In this document: positions 34,732 to 43,510 of the stretch, in pieces
Numbering within the stretch: position 1 is the first letter of the stretch
How the letters are laid out: each line of letters begins with the position of its first letter
NCBI RefSeq assembly: GCF_001613345.1
Contig: NZ_BDCE01000003.1
Location: 1 to 51,831 of the forward strand
Source of the DNA: Nocardia uniformis NBRC 13702
GTDB lineage: Bacteria; Actinomycetota; Actinomycetes; Mycobacteriales; Mycobacteriaceae
DNA length: 51,831 nt
Direction of reading: 5' to 3'
Made by a program: the position numbers and the translations under genes
Notes under the pieces: generated by a model
The model's input: the letters and a program-made list of their open reading frames with translations, nothing else
What the model was told of the DNA's origin: nothing
The model's database searches: none

Positions 34732-36111
34732 TCAGACGGTGACCGATTCCTTGCCGAAGAACCGTCCGGCGAGATCGAGTCCGATGATCGCGCCCCCTTC
34801 GTCGCGGGTGAACGCGCCCCGCTGTCCGTCCAAACCGCCACTGGTGACAATGAATTCATCGTCGGGAAGTAGACCGAAGTCCGCGACCGGCATATCGGGA
34901 GCCATTTCGGTATCCGAGGCCGCGCGGACCTCCGGCTTGATGAAGCATTCGATCGTCAGCCCGGACCCGTCGGTGCGCAGGGCAATGATCATGATCTCGT
35001 TCGAGTAGTCCCCCGCGACCTCCGTCGCCAGCGCGGCGTCATAGGGCAGCGGTTCCGGAGCCTGCTCGACCACCCCGAGGTAGTGCTCCAGCGCCCACTT
35101 CACCACCATCTGGTTGGCGGCGAGTCCACTGTCCGGACCCGCATTGGACATGACAACGACCGCGAAATTCCGTTCCGGAACAATGAGCAGGTCGGCGAAC
35201 TGGCCATTGGCCGAACCGCCGTGCCCGACGGTCGCCACACCGTTCACCTCGCGGAGGAACCAGCAGATGCCGAATGCGTCGCCCAGGGTGCTGGCCTTCA
35301 ATTCGACTGTCGGCTGCTGCATCTGACGCACCAGCTCGGCGGGCAGCAATTCCGTACCGCCCTGCGTACGACCCGCATCGAGATGGAAACGAGCCAGCCG
35401 AATCTGATCCGCCACCGAGGACACCAGACCACCACCGGGGTTATTGCCACGGTTGTCCTTCCACTGCCGTACCACCGACAGCGCACTGTTCTCGCCGGCA
35501 TTGTGGCCGACCGCGAACCGCTGGGTAATGACGTCATTGAGGGCAAAAGCACTGTGCGACATCCCGAGTGGCTCGAACACCAGTTCCGAGATGGCCCGCT
35601 CATAGGTCAGGCCGGTCGCCTTCTCGATAATCCGTCCGGCCAGGCTGAAGCCGAGCTGACTGTAGGAAGCCCGCGCGCCGGGTTCCGAAATCAGCTCCGA
35701 CTCCGCCATTTTCGCGACGTTCTCGGCCAGGGCGTCGTCACCCTCGCCGGTATCGGCACTCAGCCGCCAATCCAGTCCGGCGGTGTGGTTGAGCAGCTGC
35801 GCCACGGTAATCTCGGCGGCTGCCCGCTCATCGGGGAGCGTGAACTCCGGGACGTACCGGCGCACCGGCGCATCCAACTCGAGGCGGCCGTCGGCGACCA
35901 GCCGCATGATCGCGGTCGCCGTGGTGGGCTTGGTGACCGAACCCAGCACGAACATGGTGTCCTGATCGACGGGCAGCGGATGGTCGATATTCGTCACACC
36001 GTGGCTCGCGTAGCTCTCCTGTCCGTCGGCCCAGACCCCGACGGACACACCGGGAATCTCGAACTCGGTGGCGATCGCCTGGACGAACTCCGGCAGCGTG
36101 TACTCCGACAT
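34732..36111 (-). CDS. Serine beta-lactamase-like hydrolase (class C/EstB type)
   Basis: A 459-residue protein of the beta-lactamase/penicillin-binding transpeptidase superfamily. The nucleophile motif SxxK is GSVTK (about residue 57), followed by YSQLGF in place of YxN and GHGGSANG as the third motif. A C-terminal lipocalin-like extension of about 110 residues follows (EVAGDYSNEIMIIAL). No signal peptide is evident, so an intracellular esterase or amidase is likelier than a true beta-lactamase. The start at 36111 has AAAGGG upstream; 36129 is an alternative with GGAAAG. Its 3' end meets that of the AfsR-like gene, 25 bp apart. Confidence 0.87.
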   Translation of the reverse strand: MSEYTLPEFVQAIATEFEIPGVSVGVWADGQESYASHGVTNIDHPLPVDQDTMFVLGSVTKPTTATAIMRLVADGRLELDAPVRRYVPEFTLPDERAAAEITVAQLLNHTAGLDWRLSADTGEGDDALAENVAKMAESELISEPGARASYSQLGFSLAGRIIEKATGLTYERAISELVFEPLGMSHSAFALNDVITQRFAVGHNAGENSALSVVRQWKDNRGNNPGGGLVSSVADQIRLARFHLDAGRTQGGTELLPAELVRQMQQPTVELKASTLGDAFGICWFLREVNGVATVGHGGSANGQFADLLIVPERNFAVVVMSNAGPDSGLAANQMVVKWALEHYLGVVEQAPEPLPYDAALATEVAGDYSNEIMIIALRTDGSGLTIECFIKPEVRAASDTEMAPDMPVADFGLLPDDEFIVTSGGLDGQRGAFTRDEGGAIIGLDLAGRFFGKESVTV

Positions 36112-36199
36112 TCTGGTAGCCCTTTCCATAATGCTTTCCGCAGGCTGTCCCTGGTTTCGGGGCCTGCGCTTGCTCTGGGAATGACAATGCCGGGGGTCA

Positions 36200-36228
36200 C
36201 TGACAGTGGGCTGACAGCGCACTGACAG
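36200..36228 (-). promoter_or_regulatory. Three heptamer direct repeats with 11-bp period (SARP-type operator)
   Basis: CTGTCAG (minus strand) occurs at 36222-36228, 36211-36217 and 36200-36206, exactly 11 bp apart. SARP and AfsR proteins bind such helix-phased heptamers just upstream of a -10 box. CATTGT follows 10 bp after the last repeat, and the serine hydrolase start is about 70-90 bp downstream. The neighbouring AfsR-like gene is the natural candidate regulator. Confidence 0.6.
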
Positions 36229-36239
36229 TCGGTAGCGAC

Positions 36240-36569
36240 CTAGCCCGCGGCGATGGCGATCAGGAAGCCCAGGACCCAGGCCAGCGCGATGAGCGGGTAG
36301 GCGACCAGCGCTACCGACCAGATGCGCTGGCCCCAGCGCAGGGCGCGCACCATCCACAGGGCGACCACCATGAGCGCCAGCACGATTCCCGCCCAGGAGA
36401 CGGCGTAGGCCAGCGGGAGGTATTGGCGGTCCCCGGATTCGGGGACCGCGAAGTCGTAGAGCGAGACGAGTTCGACCGCGATCCATGCGATACCGCAGGC
36501 TCCCGCGTAGATCACCACGGTCGCAAGGAGATCCGCGCCGCTCAGCGGCGGACGCCGGTATTCCGCCAT
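36240..36569 (-). CDS. Small membrane protein, unknown function
   Basis: A 109-residue protein with three predicted transmembrane segments, at about residues 14-36, 50-72 and 83-107, linked by short charged loops (RALRWGQRIW). No family motif is recognised. It lies just downstream of the Pro/Gly-rich membrane protein, separated by 22 bp, and may be in its transcript. The ATG at 36569 lacks a strong ribosome-binding site. Confidence 0.65.
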   Translation of the reverse strand: MAEYRRPPLSGADLLATVVIYAGACGIAWIAVELVSLYDFAVPESGDRQYLPLAYAVSWAGIVLALMVVALWMVRALRWGQRIWSVALVAYPLIALAWVLGFLIAIAAG

Positions 36570-36591
36570 ACCTCCAGAATGCCGGAAAGCG

Positions 36592-37746
36592 CTAACCCGC
36601 GATGGCGCTGTTCACCAGGAAGTGCCCGATCGCGCCGGACACCAGGATTACCGGCAGTGCGATGGCGGGCCATATCCAGGCATTGCGTCGCGTTACGGCG
36701 GCCGCAGCGGCGATCACCAGGGCGCACACCAGGGCGAGAGTCATTCCGCCACCGGCGATCAACAATCCCCACAGCGCCGAACTCGGTGGCGGGACCACCT
36801 CGCACTCCACGGTGAAATCCCGTTTGGCCGCGCACTTATTGCTGATCAGCTCGAATACCTTGCCGAACAGGTCGAAGGCCCAGAGGAACGCCACCGCCAC
36901 ACCGGCCGCGTACACACCGACGGCGATGAGCACGTTCTTGCGGTGCAGCGGTGGTACGGGGGCAGGTTCACCGGATGACTCCGGGCTCGCGCCGCCATCG
37001 AGCGGTGCACCGGGCGCGTGCACTGACTCGGCTGAATTCCCGTGCTGTGGCTGGGGATTGCCCGGCGGGCGGTCATCGCGGAACGGGCCGGGCGGGGGTG
37101 AATACGTCCCCGAGTCCGGGCCGCCGGGGTTGCGTGGTGGCAATACTCGCTCGTCACGGAATTGGCCGGGCAGCCCGGGATGCGGTGCCGCGTCCACGAC
37201 TGTGCCCGCATCGCGCGGCGGCCGGTGGTCCCCACTCGACTCGCCGCGTGGTGGCCGATGATCCCCGGCGGAATCACGCGGTGGCGGCGGCCAATGATCC
37301 CCACCCGAATCACGCGGCGGCGGACGACGGTCCCCACTCGAATCACGCTGCGGCCCGGGTGCTCCCGGTCTCGGCCCTGGGCCGACCGGAGCGCCCGGCC
37401 CGCCAGGACCATTGGGCCCACCGTGGCCCCCCGGACCACTGGGACCGCCAGGTCCTCCCGCACCGGATCCGCGCGGCGGGAGCGAGCGGTCGTCGCGGAA
37501 CGGCGCGGGCACGGTCGGGTCGACCTGAGGATTCCTACCGCCCCCGGGATGAGGTGGCCGTCCCGCGTCCAGTCCCGCTGGGCCACCGGGGTTTCGGGGT
37601 GGAGCCGACTGCTGCGGGGGCCGACCCGGACCGCCCGGATGCTGCGGCGGCGGTCCGTACCCCGGATTCTGCGGATTCTGCGGATTCTGCGGGCTCGGCG
37701 GCCCGCTGTCCGGACCGGGACGTCGCGGCTCTTCTGGCGAATTCAT
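36592..37746 (-). CDS. Pro/Gly-rich disordered protein with C-terminal membrane domain
   Basis: A 384-residue protein. The first about 260 residues are low-complexity, rich in Pro, Gly, Arg and Asp, with several tandem copies of a unit resembling DSSGDHRPPPR. Three transmembrane segments follow, near residues 272-292, 325-350 and 355-380. The loop between the first two holds two cysteines (NKCAAKRDFTVEC) and would face the outside, so a disulfide is possible. Such architecture is common in mycolata cell-envelope proteins, but no function is known. Confidence 0.7.
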   Translation of the reverse strand: MNSPEEPRRPGPDSGPPSPQNPQNPQNPGYGPPPQHPGGPGRPPQQSAPPRNPGGPAGLDAGRPPHPGGGRNPQVDPTVPAPFRDDRSLPPRGSGAGGPGGPSGPGGHGGPNGPGGPGAPVGPGPRPGAPGPQRDSSGDRRPPPRDSGGDHWPPPPRDSAGDHRPPRGESSGDHRPPRDAGTVVDAAPHPGLPGQFRDERVLPPRNPGGPDSGTYSPPPGPFRDDRPPGNPQPQHGNSAESVHAPGAPLDGGASPESSGEPAPVPPLHRKNVLIAVGVYAAGVAVAFLWAFDLFGKVFELISNKCAAKRDFTVECEVVPPPSSALWGLLIAGGGMTLALVCALVIAAAAAVTRRNAWIWPAIALPVILVSGAIGHFLVNSAIAG

Positions 37747-37866
37747 GATTACTGGGCTCCCCCCGGTAGATCTGTCCTATCCGGCATTCTGGTCGGGACC
37801 GGGTTCGGTCGCCACTCCGTTCCCCGCCGTCACCTCGAGCGCGCCGATGAGGTGGGTAGGCTCCCG

Positions 37867-38853
37867 GTGGTGAGCGAGCGCCCCAGTGCCCCGGACTTCG
37901 ACTCCGCCATTGTCTACGCCATTCCCATGCGAACTCGATTCCGCGGGATCACGGTTCGCGAGGGCATGCTGATTCCCGGGCCGCTCGGGTGGGGCGAATT
38001 CTGCGCCTTTCCCGAATATGACGATCGCGAGGCGGCATCCTGGCTGGCTACCGCCGTCGAGCAGATGACGATCGGCTGGCCGGAACCGGTCCGCGATCGG
38101 GTGCCGATCAACTGCACCGTCCCCGCCGTCGGCCCGGACCGCGCCCGCGAGATCGTCGCCGCCTCCGGCTGCCGCACCGCCAAGATAAAGGTCGCCGACC
38201 ACCCCGACTCGCTGGGCGAGGATCTCGCCCGGGTCGAGGCGGTCCGCGACGCACTCGGCCCGCACGGCGCGATTCGGGTCGACGCCAATGCTGTCTGGGA
38301 TGTCGATACCGCCGTCGCCCACATCAAGCAGATTGACCGTGCGGCAGGCGGTTTGGAATATGTGGAACAGCCGTGCCGCACCGTCGAGGAACTTGCCGCC
38401 GTGCGCCGCCGGGTGGATGTGCGGATCGCCGCCGACGAATCCATCCGGCGTGCCGACGATCCCATGCGGGTCGCGGTGGCGGGAGCGGCCGATATCGCCG
38501 TCCTGAAATGCACTCCCCTCGGTGGCGTTCGCCGTGCACTGCAGGTCGCCGCGGCCGCCGGACTCCCGACCGTGGTGTCCTCCGCGCTGGAAACCAGCGT
38601 CGGACTGTCCGCCCAATTGGCCTTGGCAGGGGCCCTTCCCGAGCTCGAATTCGCCTGCGGTCTGGGCACTCTCTCCCTGTTGACCGGCGATGTGGTCAGC
38701 GATTCACTACGTCCGGAGAACGGGTATCTGCCCGTCCCCCGGACGCCGCCGACGCCCGATCCGGAACTGCTGGAGCGCTACCGCCACCCCGATCCGGAAC
38801 GCACGGTGTGGTGGCGGGAGCGCCTCCTCCGGGTCAGCCGTCTACTCGACTGA
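37867..38853 (+). CDS. menC: o-Succinylbenzoate synthase
   Basis: A 328-residue enolase-superfamily enzyme catalysing dehydration of SHCHC to o-succinylbenzoate in menaquinone biosynthesis. Visible residues are the KxK pair in TAKIKVAD (about residue 102), metal ligands in RVDANAVWD, YVEQPC and AADESIR, and the second lysine in VLKCTPLGG. It matches the actinobacterial MenC form. Two consecutive GTG codons (37867 and 37870) are both possible starts. No other menaquinone gene lies in the window. Its TGA directly abuts the stop of the converging gene, the two forming TGATCA. Confidence 0.9.
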   Translation: MVSERPSAPDFDSAIVYAIPMRTRFRGITVREGMLIPGPLGWGEFCAFPEYDDREAASWLATAVEQMTIGWPEPVRDRVPINCTVPAVGPDRAREIVAASGCRTAKIKVADHPDSLGEDLARVEAVRDALGPHGAIRVDANAVWDVDTAVAHIKQIDRAAGGLEYVEQPCRTVEELAAVRRRVDVRIAADESIRRADDPMRVAVAGAADIAVLKCTPLGGVRRALQVAAAAGLPTVVSSALETSVGLSAQLALAGALPELEFACGLGTLSLLTGDVVSDSLRPENGYLPVPRTPPTPDPELLERYRHPDPERTVWWRERLLRVSRLLD

Positions 38854-39297
38854 TCAGTCCTCGACCAGCCCGAAACTCGAGTGACCGAAGGACGCCGATA
38901 TTTCCCGTTGACGGCGAATGAGGTAGCGGCCGGGCGCTATGCCGCTACCACCGTGCTCGGGATGGAAGAGATAGGCCGGACCGGTGGTCTCGAGGCAGCC
39001 CAGCCCCAGACCCGCTGGATCGAGCATCCGAGTGGTCCAACGACAAACGCCCGGATCCGCCACCAGCACATGCGGATTCGCGCCCGCCACACCGCGAATG
39101 ACCTCGATGCCCTGGGCCGGGACATCATGCCAGCCCAGATCGGGGAAGCGGGTATCGGTGAGCAGGTGGAAGGGCACCACGATCAGGTCACCCTGGGCCT
39201 GTACGCCGTCGAGAACGGCGATGGCGGTTTCGCGCTCCAGGTGGTCGAGTACGTCGACACCGGTACGAGCGGTCAGTTCGGCAACAGTAGTAGTCAT
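38854..39297 (-). CDS. Hypothetical protein, partner of the DUF6745 protein
   Basis: A 147-residue soluble protein of unrecognised family. Notable stretches are GDLIVVPFHLLTD, HVLVADPGVCRW, GLGCLETTGPAYLFHPEHGG and GRYLIRRQREIS. The blocks ending FHPEHGG and RRQRE look like conserved surface motifs rather than a standard enzyme signature. The ATG at 39297 follows AAGGTG. It is 27 bp downstream of the DUF6745 gene and surely co-transcribed, so the two probably function together. Confidence 0.65.
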   Translation of the reverse strand: MTTTVAELTARTGVDVLDHLERETAIAVLDGVQAQGDLIVVPFHLLTDTRFPDLGWHDVPAQGIEVIRGVAGANPHVLVADPGVCRWTTRMLDPAGLGLGCLETTGPAYLFHPEHGGSGIAPGRYLIRRQREISASFGHSSFGLVED

Positions 39298-39324
39298 ATG
39301 AATCACCTTGGATAGGTCGAAGTT

Positions 39325-40584
39325 TCAGGTACGGCGCAGCAACTGCGCATACTGCGAGCCGTCGAGGCCGTAGGACCAACCGACGGCGGCGAGGGGGTCG
39401 TCGATACCGGCGGGCACATTGATCCCGTAGCGGCGGCGGGTGCCATCGCGCTCGCGGGAACCGTTGACCACCAGTACGACTCGGGTATCGAAGCCCCAGT
39501 GCCGGGACGGCACGTCGTAGAGCCGCAGCTCAGCGCCGGGGTTACCGGGGTCGGCGGCAGCCGAGACCAGCGTGAGTTCCGCCTGCTCGATATAGGAGTC
39601 CCAACCGAGACGTTCGATAGCCGCTCGACGGACCTCTACGCTGCGCTCGGCCAGAATCTCGTCGACCGTCGGCGTAGCCATCACCCAATCGGGAACCCTG
39701 ATCCCGTGCAGCGCGAAAATGCCTGTTCCGTCGGAGAATTCGACCGCCCGATCATCCGGGTTGTGCAAACGGACCTCGCCGTACAGCGCCCCGGGCTGTG
39801 GTTCGGTATGCACCGCGATCGGCCGCTCGGAGATCACACAGCGATGCTGCCCGGGCCACCACCACCCGGCCGAGCGAGCCAGGATCGCCCACTGGTCCAG
39901 CTGGTGCGCGTCATCGCCGCGACACCGCAGCAGACCGGCCGTCCGAAGCAGCTGATGGAAGCCGGTGGTCCAGATGTCGTACTGATCGAAACGTGCCACC
40001 CTGGCCCGGTCCCCGATATCGTTCAGGAAGGTATCGCGCAGGTGGCGATACATATTGGCACGCAACGAGTCCTCTAGTGGTCGACGCACGCGAACGTCGA
40101 GAATCCACCTGGGTGGCGCACCCGCCTCCAGCAGTTCGCTCGGCGGCAGGGTTGCCCATCCACGATCGGGGAAGAGGACTCCGAGGACACCGCGGGGTGA
40201 CCAGAAGTGTTCATCCGGTTCCGACTGCGCCAGCAGGCGCTGCCGCGAGTCGACCTTCGATGCCGAGAAGCGTTGCAGGAAAGGCCATTCCCGAGGCAGC
40301 CTGCCGTCCGGCAATAGCCCGAATCCTTCGGGAGGACCATGGGAATCGCTTCGCAGTATCTCTACGGCGGCGGTAGGTGAAGGCACCCAGACGATTTCCG
40401 GTGGAGGTTCCCCGAGCAACCGGTACAGCTCGGCTATCGCGCCCTCGGCCCCATCCCGATCGGCAGGTTCGGTGGATAATCCCACGCGCAACCATTCATC
40501 CCGCATCAGGACTGCGGCTTCAACACGTTCTACCAGGGAAAACCCGCGGGAATGCGACTTCCGCGGGTGGTTAGCGGCGGTCAC
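39325..40584 (-). CDS. DUF6745-like protein, unknown function
   Basis: A 419-residue protein. Its central part, HTEPQPGALYGEVRLHNPDD then VEFSDGTGIFALHGIRVPDWV, matches what I recall of DUF6745, where a histidine-rich strand pair is followed by a W/L-H-G-x-x-V-P motif. VRRAAIERLGWDSYI follows, as in that family. Family members often occur with leucine-rich-repeat or small partner proteins, but no biochemical function is known to me. The GTG start at 40584 lacks a good ribosome-binding site and is uncertain; the next in-frame ATG is at 40506. Confidence 0.65.
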   Translation of the reverse strand: MTAANHPRKSHSRGFSLVERVEAAVLMRDEWLRVGLSTEPADRDGAEGAIAELYRLLGEPPPEIVWVPSPTAAVEILRSDSHGPPEGFGLLPDGRLPREWPFLQRFSASKVDSRQRLLAQSEPDEHFWSPRGVLGVLFPDRGWATLPPSELLEAGAPPRWILDVRVRRPLEDSLRANMYRHLRDTFLNDIGDRARVARFDQYDIWTTGFHQLLRTAGLLRCRGDDAHQLDQWAILARSAGWWWPGQHRCVISERPIAVHTEPQPGALYGEVRLHNPDDRAVEFSDGTGIFALHGIRVPDWVMATPTVDEILAERSVEVRRAAIERLGWDSYIEQAELTLVSAAADPGNPGAELRLYDVPSRHWGFDTRVVLVVNGSRERDGTRRRYGINVPAGIDDPLAAVGWSYGLDGSQYAQLLRRT

Positions 40585-40621
40585 CGCTTGGAGGCGTCGG
40601 ACGCCTTTCCAGAGAAGGAGA

Positions 40622-40638
40622 TCATGTTCCGAGCATGA
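40622..40638. promoter_or_regulatory. Palindrome upstream of the DUF6745 operon
   Basis: TCATGTTC-C-GAGCATGA is an 8+1+8 inverted repeat with one mismatch, 38-54 bp upstream of the GTG. It is well placed for a dimeric repressor of the two-gene operon. Confidence 0.4.
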
Positions 40639-40665
40639 CAGGCCGTACCTACCCCTGGCAACCCC

Positions 40666-41172
40666 TCAGATTCGAACGCCACACCCCAGCATGGTGGTGC
40701 GCATGAGCAGCGCCGCCTCGGGCCCGATCACGCCATCGATCAATTCCACATACCGTTCGCAGAATTCGGGACCGTGCGGCGCGGATTCGGCGGGAACGGG
40801 GTCGAGATGGTGTGCGATTTCGTGCAGAACCACTAATTCTCGCAATGCCCAGGCTGCTCCGTGAACATGTAGCGGCACCGCCAGAATCGCGCCTTCGGAT
40901 TCGTAATGCGCGGCCTTGGAACCGGCCCGAGCACGGACGATCACCGGTCTCGCGGCGCATTCCCACTGCGCGCGAACCCAATTCAATGCGAGCACCCGGT
41001 CCACATAGGTCTGCACCGATTCCACCGAGGCGAACTTTCGCTCGATCGGCAGCGTGAGCTGCGAACCATGCACCTCGACGGTCCGCGCGCCATGCGCGTC
41101 GGCACGCTCGAATACCCCGCGCACCAATGCTTCCGCGTCATATACGCGCGCCCGCTGCGAATCTCGGGTCAC
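40666..41172 (-). CDS. TIGR04338-family metallohydrolase
   Basis: A 168-residue protein with a zincin motif, HEIAHHLDP (about residue 117), and a downstream HGPEFCERY, matching the short TIGR04338 family of actinobacteria. The two histidines and the later histidine would bind zinc and the glutamate would act as base. The substrate is unknown. Its ATG overlaps the stop of the DUF2786 gene (ATGA), so the pair is translationally coupled. From memory, the two are often adjacent in mycolata, suggesting joint function. Confidence 0.8.
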   Translation of the reverse strand: MTRDSQRARVYDAEALVRGVFERADAHGARTVEVHGSQLTLPIERKFASVESVQTYVDRVLALNWVRAQWECAARPVIVRARAGSKAAHYESEGAILAVPLHVHGAAWALRELVVLHEIAHHLDPVPAESAPHGPEFCERYVELIDGVIGPEAALLMRTTMLGCGVRI

Positions 41173-42008
41173 GACCCTCCACCGGGTAATTGTCCACGCG
41201 CCGCTCCCAATTCGGGTGAATTCCCCAGTCGCGCTGCCCGACCCGCACGATCTCCGGCCCGCCGGGCGGCAGACGAATACCCCGCCGATGCTTCCGGACC
41301 ACGCCAGGTACCGCGCGCCTCGGACGTACTTTTGTAGAAGTCGACGAGCTCGATTTCCTTATTGCGCAATACCAATGCGGTACCGGTGGGCGCGGCGTCG
41401 ACAGCGTCGGCCCGCACCGCTTCGGTCTCCACCTCGGACTTCACCTCGGCCAATCGCCGCCCGATACGCGCGGCGAAGGCCATCTGAAAGTTCAATCGCG
41501 CCGTCACGGCGGCGACCGGAGCCTGCACGCGGCGCTGCACCTTTCGACCCCAACGGGTTTCGGTGACAACCTTTTCGACGGTCCCGGTCTTGTACGCCCC
41601 GGACTTGATGTACTGATCCGACGCCCGCACCATCTGCACCAGCAGACTCGTGTACAGCGCCGCGCAGGTGTCGATATCGGTATCGAATCCGTAGGCGTAG
41701 ACCTGCGTCGAGGTACGCGCCACATCGCAGCGCACATCATTGGCCGACGCGATCGCCACGAACAGTTGCACGAACGTGCGCAGCCCCTTCTTACCGGGAT
41801 CGCCGATGGGAATGACCCGCTGCACCGGCACCGGCCGCCGCTCCCGGCCCGCCACATGCGAACGAGCCACCGCCAGATCGATCGACGACCGCGTCGCCAA
41901 CCGCTGGGCGGCGGCCATGAAGGCCTCGGCCTCGTGCTCGTTCTCGGTCGATTCCGCTTGGCGCAGCAAACCACCGATACGCGTCAACATTTTGTCTGGG
42001 GAAGACAT
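41169..42008 (-). CDS. DUF2786 domain protein
   Basis: A 279-residue protein. The N-terminal DUF2786 segment is KMLTRIGGLLRQAESTENEHEAEAFMAAAQRLAT (read in blocks), followed by a mixed alpha/beta region with FVQLFVAIASANDVRCDV and a basic, Arg/Lys-rich C-terminus (GRKVQRRV, ARRAGDRAGRAAR). Function is unknown. The ATG at 42008 is chosen as the start of the conserved part; no strong ribosome-binding site is seen. It is coupled to the metallohydrolase and divergent from the sugar-importer operon. Confidence 0.78.
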   Translation of the reverse strand: MSSPDKMLTRIGGLLRQAESTENEHEAEAFMAAAQRLATRSSIDLAVARSHVAGRERRPVPVQRVIPIGDPGKKGLRTFVQLFVAIASANDVRCDVARTSTQVYAYGFDTDIDTCAALYTSLLVQMVRASDQYIKSGAYKTGTVEKVVTETRWGRKVQRRVQAPVAAVTARLNFQMAFAARIGRRLAEVKSEVETEAVRADAVDAAPTGTALVLRNKEIELVDFYKSTSEARGTWRGPEASAGYSSAARRAGDRAGRAARLGNSPELGAARGQLPGGGS

Positions 42009-42156
42009 CCAGCCCAGCCTAGCGGGCGCTATCACCGGTGCTCACGGCTCAGATCGCCGAGGTACTTCCGGCACAGGACCAATCAACCATGTATCTTCCC
42101 TTGTGCAACCGGCTGGGTGTGCTGCCGCTCACGTCTCGACCCCTGGAGTTTCCGCG

Positions 42157-43461
42157 ATGGCTTTGAAGAAGGTGACGTCCCTACGTTCGTCGCTCCTGTC
42201 CCGAGCGATGTTCGCGGCCGCGTCTACGGCGCTGCTGACGGCGACATTCGCCACCGGCTGCTCCAGCGACAGCGGAAGCAACCCCACCTCTCAAAACCTC
42301 ACGGGGCGTGGCCCGATCACCTATGTCGAGGGCAAGGACACCACCGAAACCGGTGCGGTCAAGCAGCTCATCGACCGATGGAACGCCGCGCACCCGGATG
42401 AGCAGGTGACGTTCAAGGAGCAGTCGAACGACGCCTCCCAGCAGCAGGACGACCTGAAGCAGCATTTGCAGGCCAAGTCGTCCGACTACGACGTGATCGC
42501 CCTCGACGTGCCGTGGACCGCGGAGTTCGCCGCCAAGGGCTGGCTGCAACCGCTGCAGGACTCCTTCGCCATCGACACCTCGACGCTGCTGTCGCCGCCG
42601 GTCGCGAGCGCCACCTACAACGGCACCCTCTACGCCGCGCCGCGCAATACCAATGGCGGCCTGCTGTTCTACCGCAGCGACCTGGTGCCGAACCCGCCGA
42701 AGACCTGGGACGAAATGCTGTCCATGTGCCCGATCGCGCGGGAGAACAACCTCGGCTGCTACGCCGGGCAGTTCGCCCCGTACGAGGGCCTGACCGTGAA
42801 TGTCGCCGAAGTGATCAATGCCTACGGCGGCACCTTCGTCGGTCCGGACGGCAAGACCCCCACCGTCGACAGCCCGCAGTCCCGCGCGGGCCTGCAGGTG
42901 CTCGTCGACGCGTACGACCGCGGCGATATCCCCAAGGAGGCCATCGGCTACCAGGAGCCGCAGTCGCAGAACGCCTTTGCCCAGGGCAAGCTGCTGTTCC
43001 TGCGCACCTGGCCGTCCTTCTACGGTCCCGCCGCCGGTGAGGCCTCGCAGGTGGCCGGCAAGTTCAATGTCGCCCCGCTGCCCGGCAAGGACGGCGTCGG
43101 CGCCTCCACCCTCGGTGGTTACAACGCGGCCATCAGCGCCTACTCCAAGAACAAGGCCACCGCGCTGGACTTCCTGCGCTTCCTGATCAGCGAGGACGCC
43201 CAGCACATCGTCGCCTCCGGCGCATTGCCCTCGGTACGGGCCTCCATGTACGACGATCCGGCGCTCATCGCCAAGATGCCGTACCTGCCCGCACTCAAGG
43301 AATCCATCGCCTCCGCGGTGCCGCGTCCGGTCACGCCGTACTATCAGGCCGTCTCGAAGGCCGTGCAGGACAACGCCTATGCTGCCCTCGACAACAAGAA
43401 GATCTCCGTCGACGAGGCGATTGAGGGGATGCAGAAGGGCATCGAAACCGCCGGGTCGTAG
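42157..43461 (+). CDS. Sugar ABC importer substrate-binding lipoprotein (LpqY-like)
   Basis: A 434-residue extracellular solute-binding protein with a signal peptide and lipobox ATGC near residue 35. Blocks shared, from memory, with mycobacterial trehalose-binding LpqY include DVIALDVPWTAEFAAKGWL, LYAAPRNTN and LPSVRASMYDDP. A disaccharide such as trehalose is the likely ligand, though maltose-type binding proteins are similar. In mycobacteria this importer recycles trehalose released during mycolate transfer, which suits a Nocardia-like host. The ATG follows TGGAG. It is the first gene of a three-gene operon with two permeases and no ATPase. Confidence 0.85.
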   Translation: MALKKVTSLRSSLLSRAMFAAASTALLTATFATGCSSDSGSNPTSQNLTGRGPITYVEGKDTTETGAVKQLIDRWNAAHPDEQVTFKEQSNDASQQQDDLKQHLQAKSSDYDVIALDVPWTAEFAAKGWLQPLQDSFAIDTSTLLSPPVASATYNGTLYAAPRNTNGGLLFYRSDLVPNPPKTWDEMLSMCPIARENNLGCYAGQFAPYEGLTVNVAEVINAYGGTFVGPDGKTPTVDSPQSRAGLQVLVDAYDRGDIPKEAIGYQEPQSQNAFAQGKLLFLRTWPSFYGPAAGEASQVAGKFNVAPLPGKDGVGASTLGGYNAAISAYSKNKATALDFLRFLISEDAQHIVASGALPSVRASMYDDPALIAKMPYLPALKESIASAVPRPVTPYYQAVSKAVQDNAYAALDNKKISVDEAIEGMQKGIETAGS

Positions 43462-43510
43462 CACCGGACGGATCCGCCCACCCCAGTCAGTCCCGTAGGA
43501 GAGAGAAACG

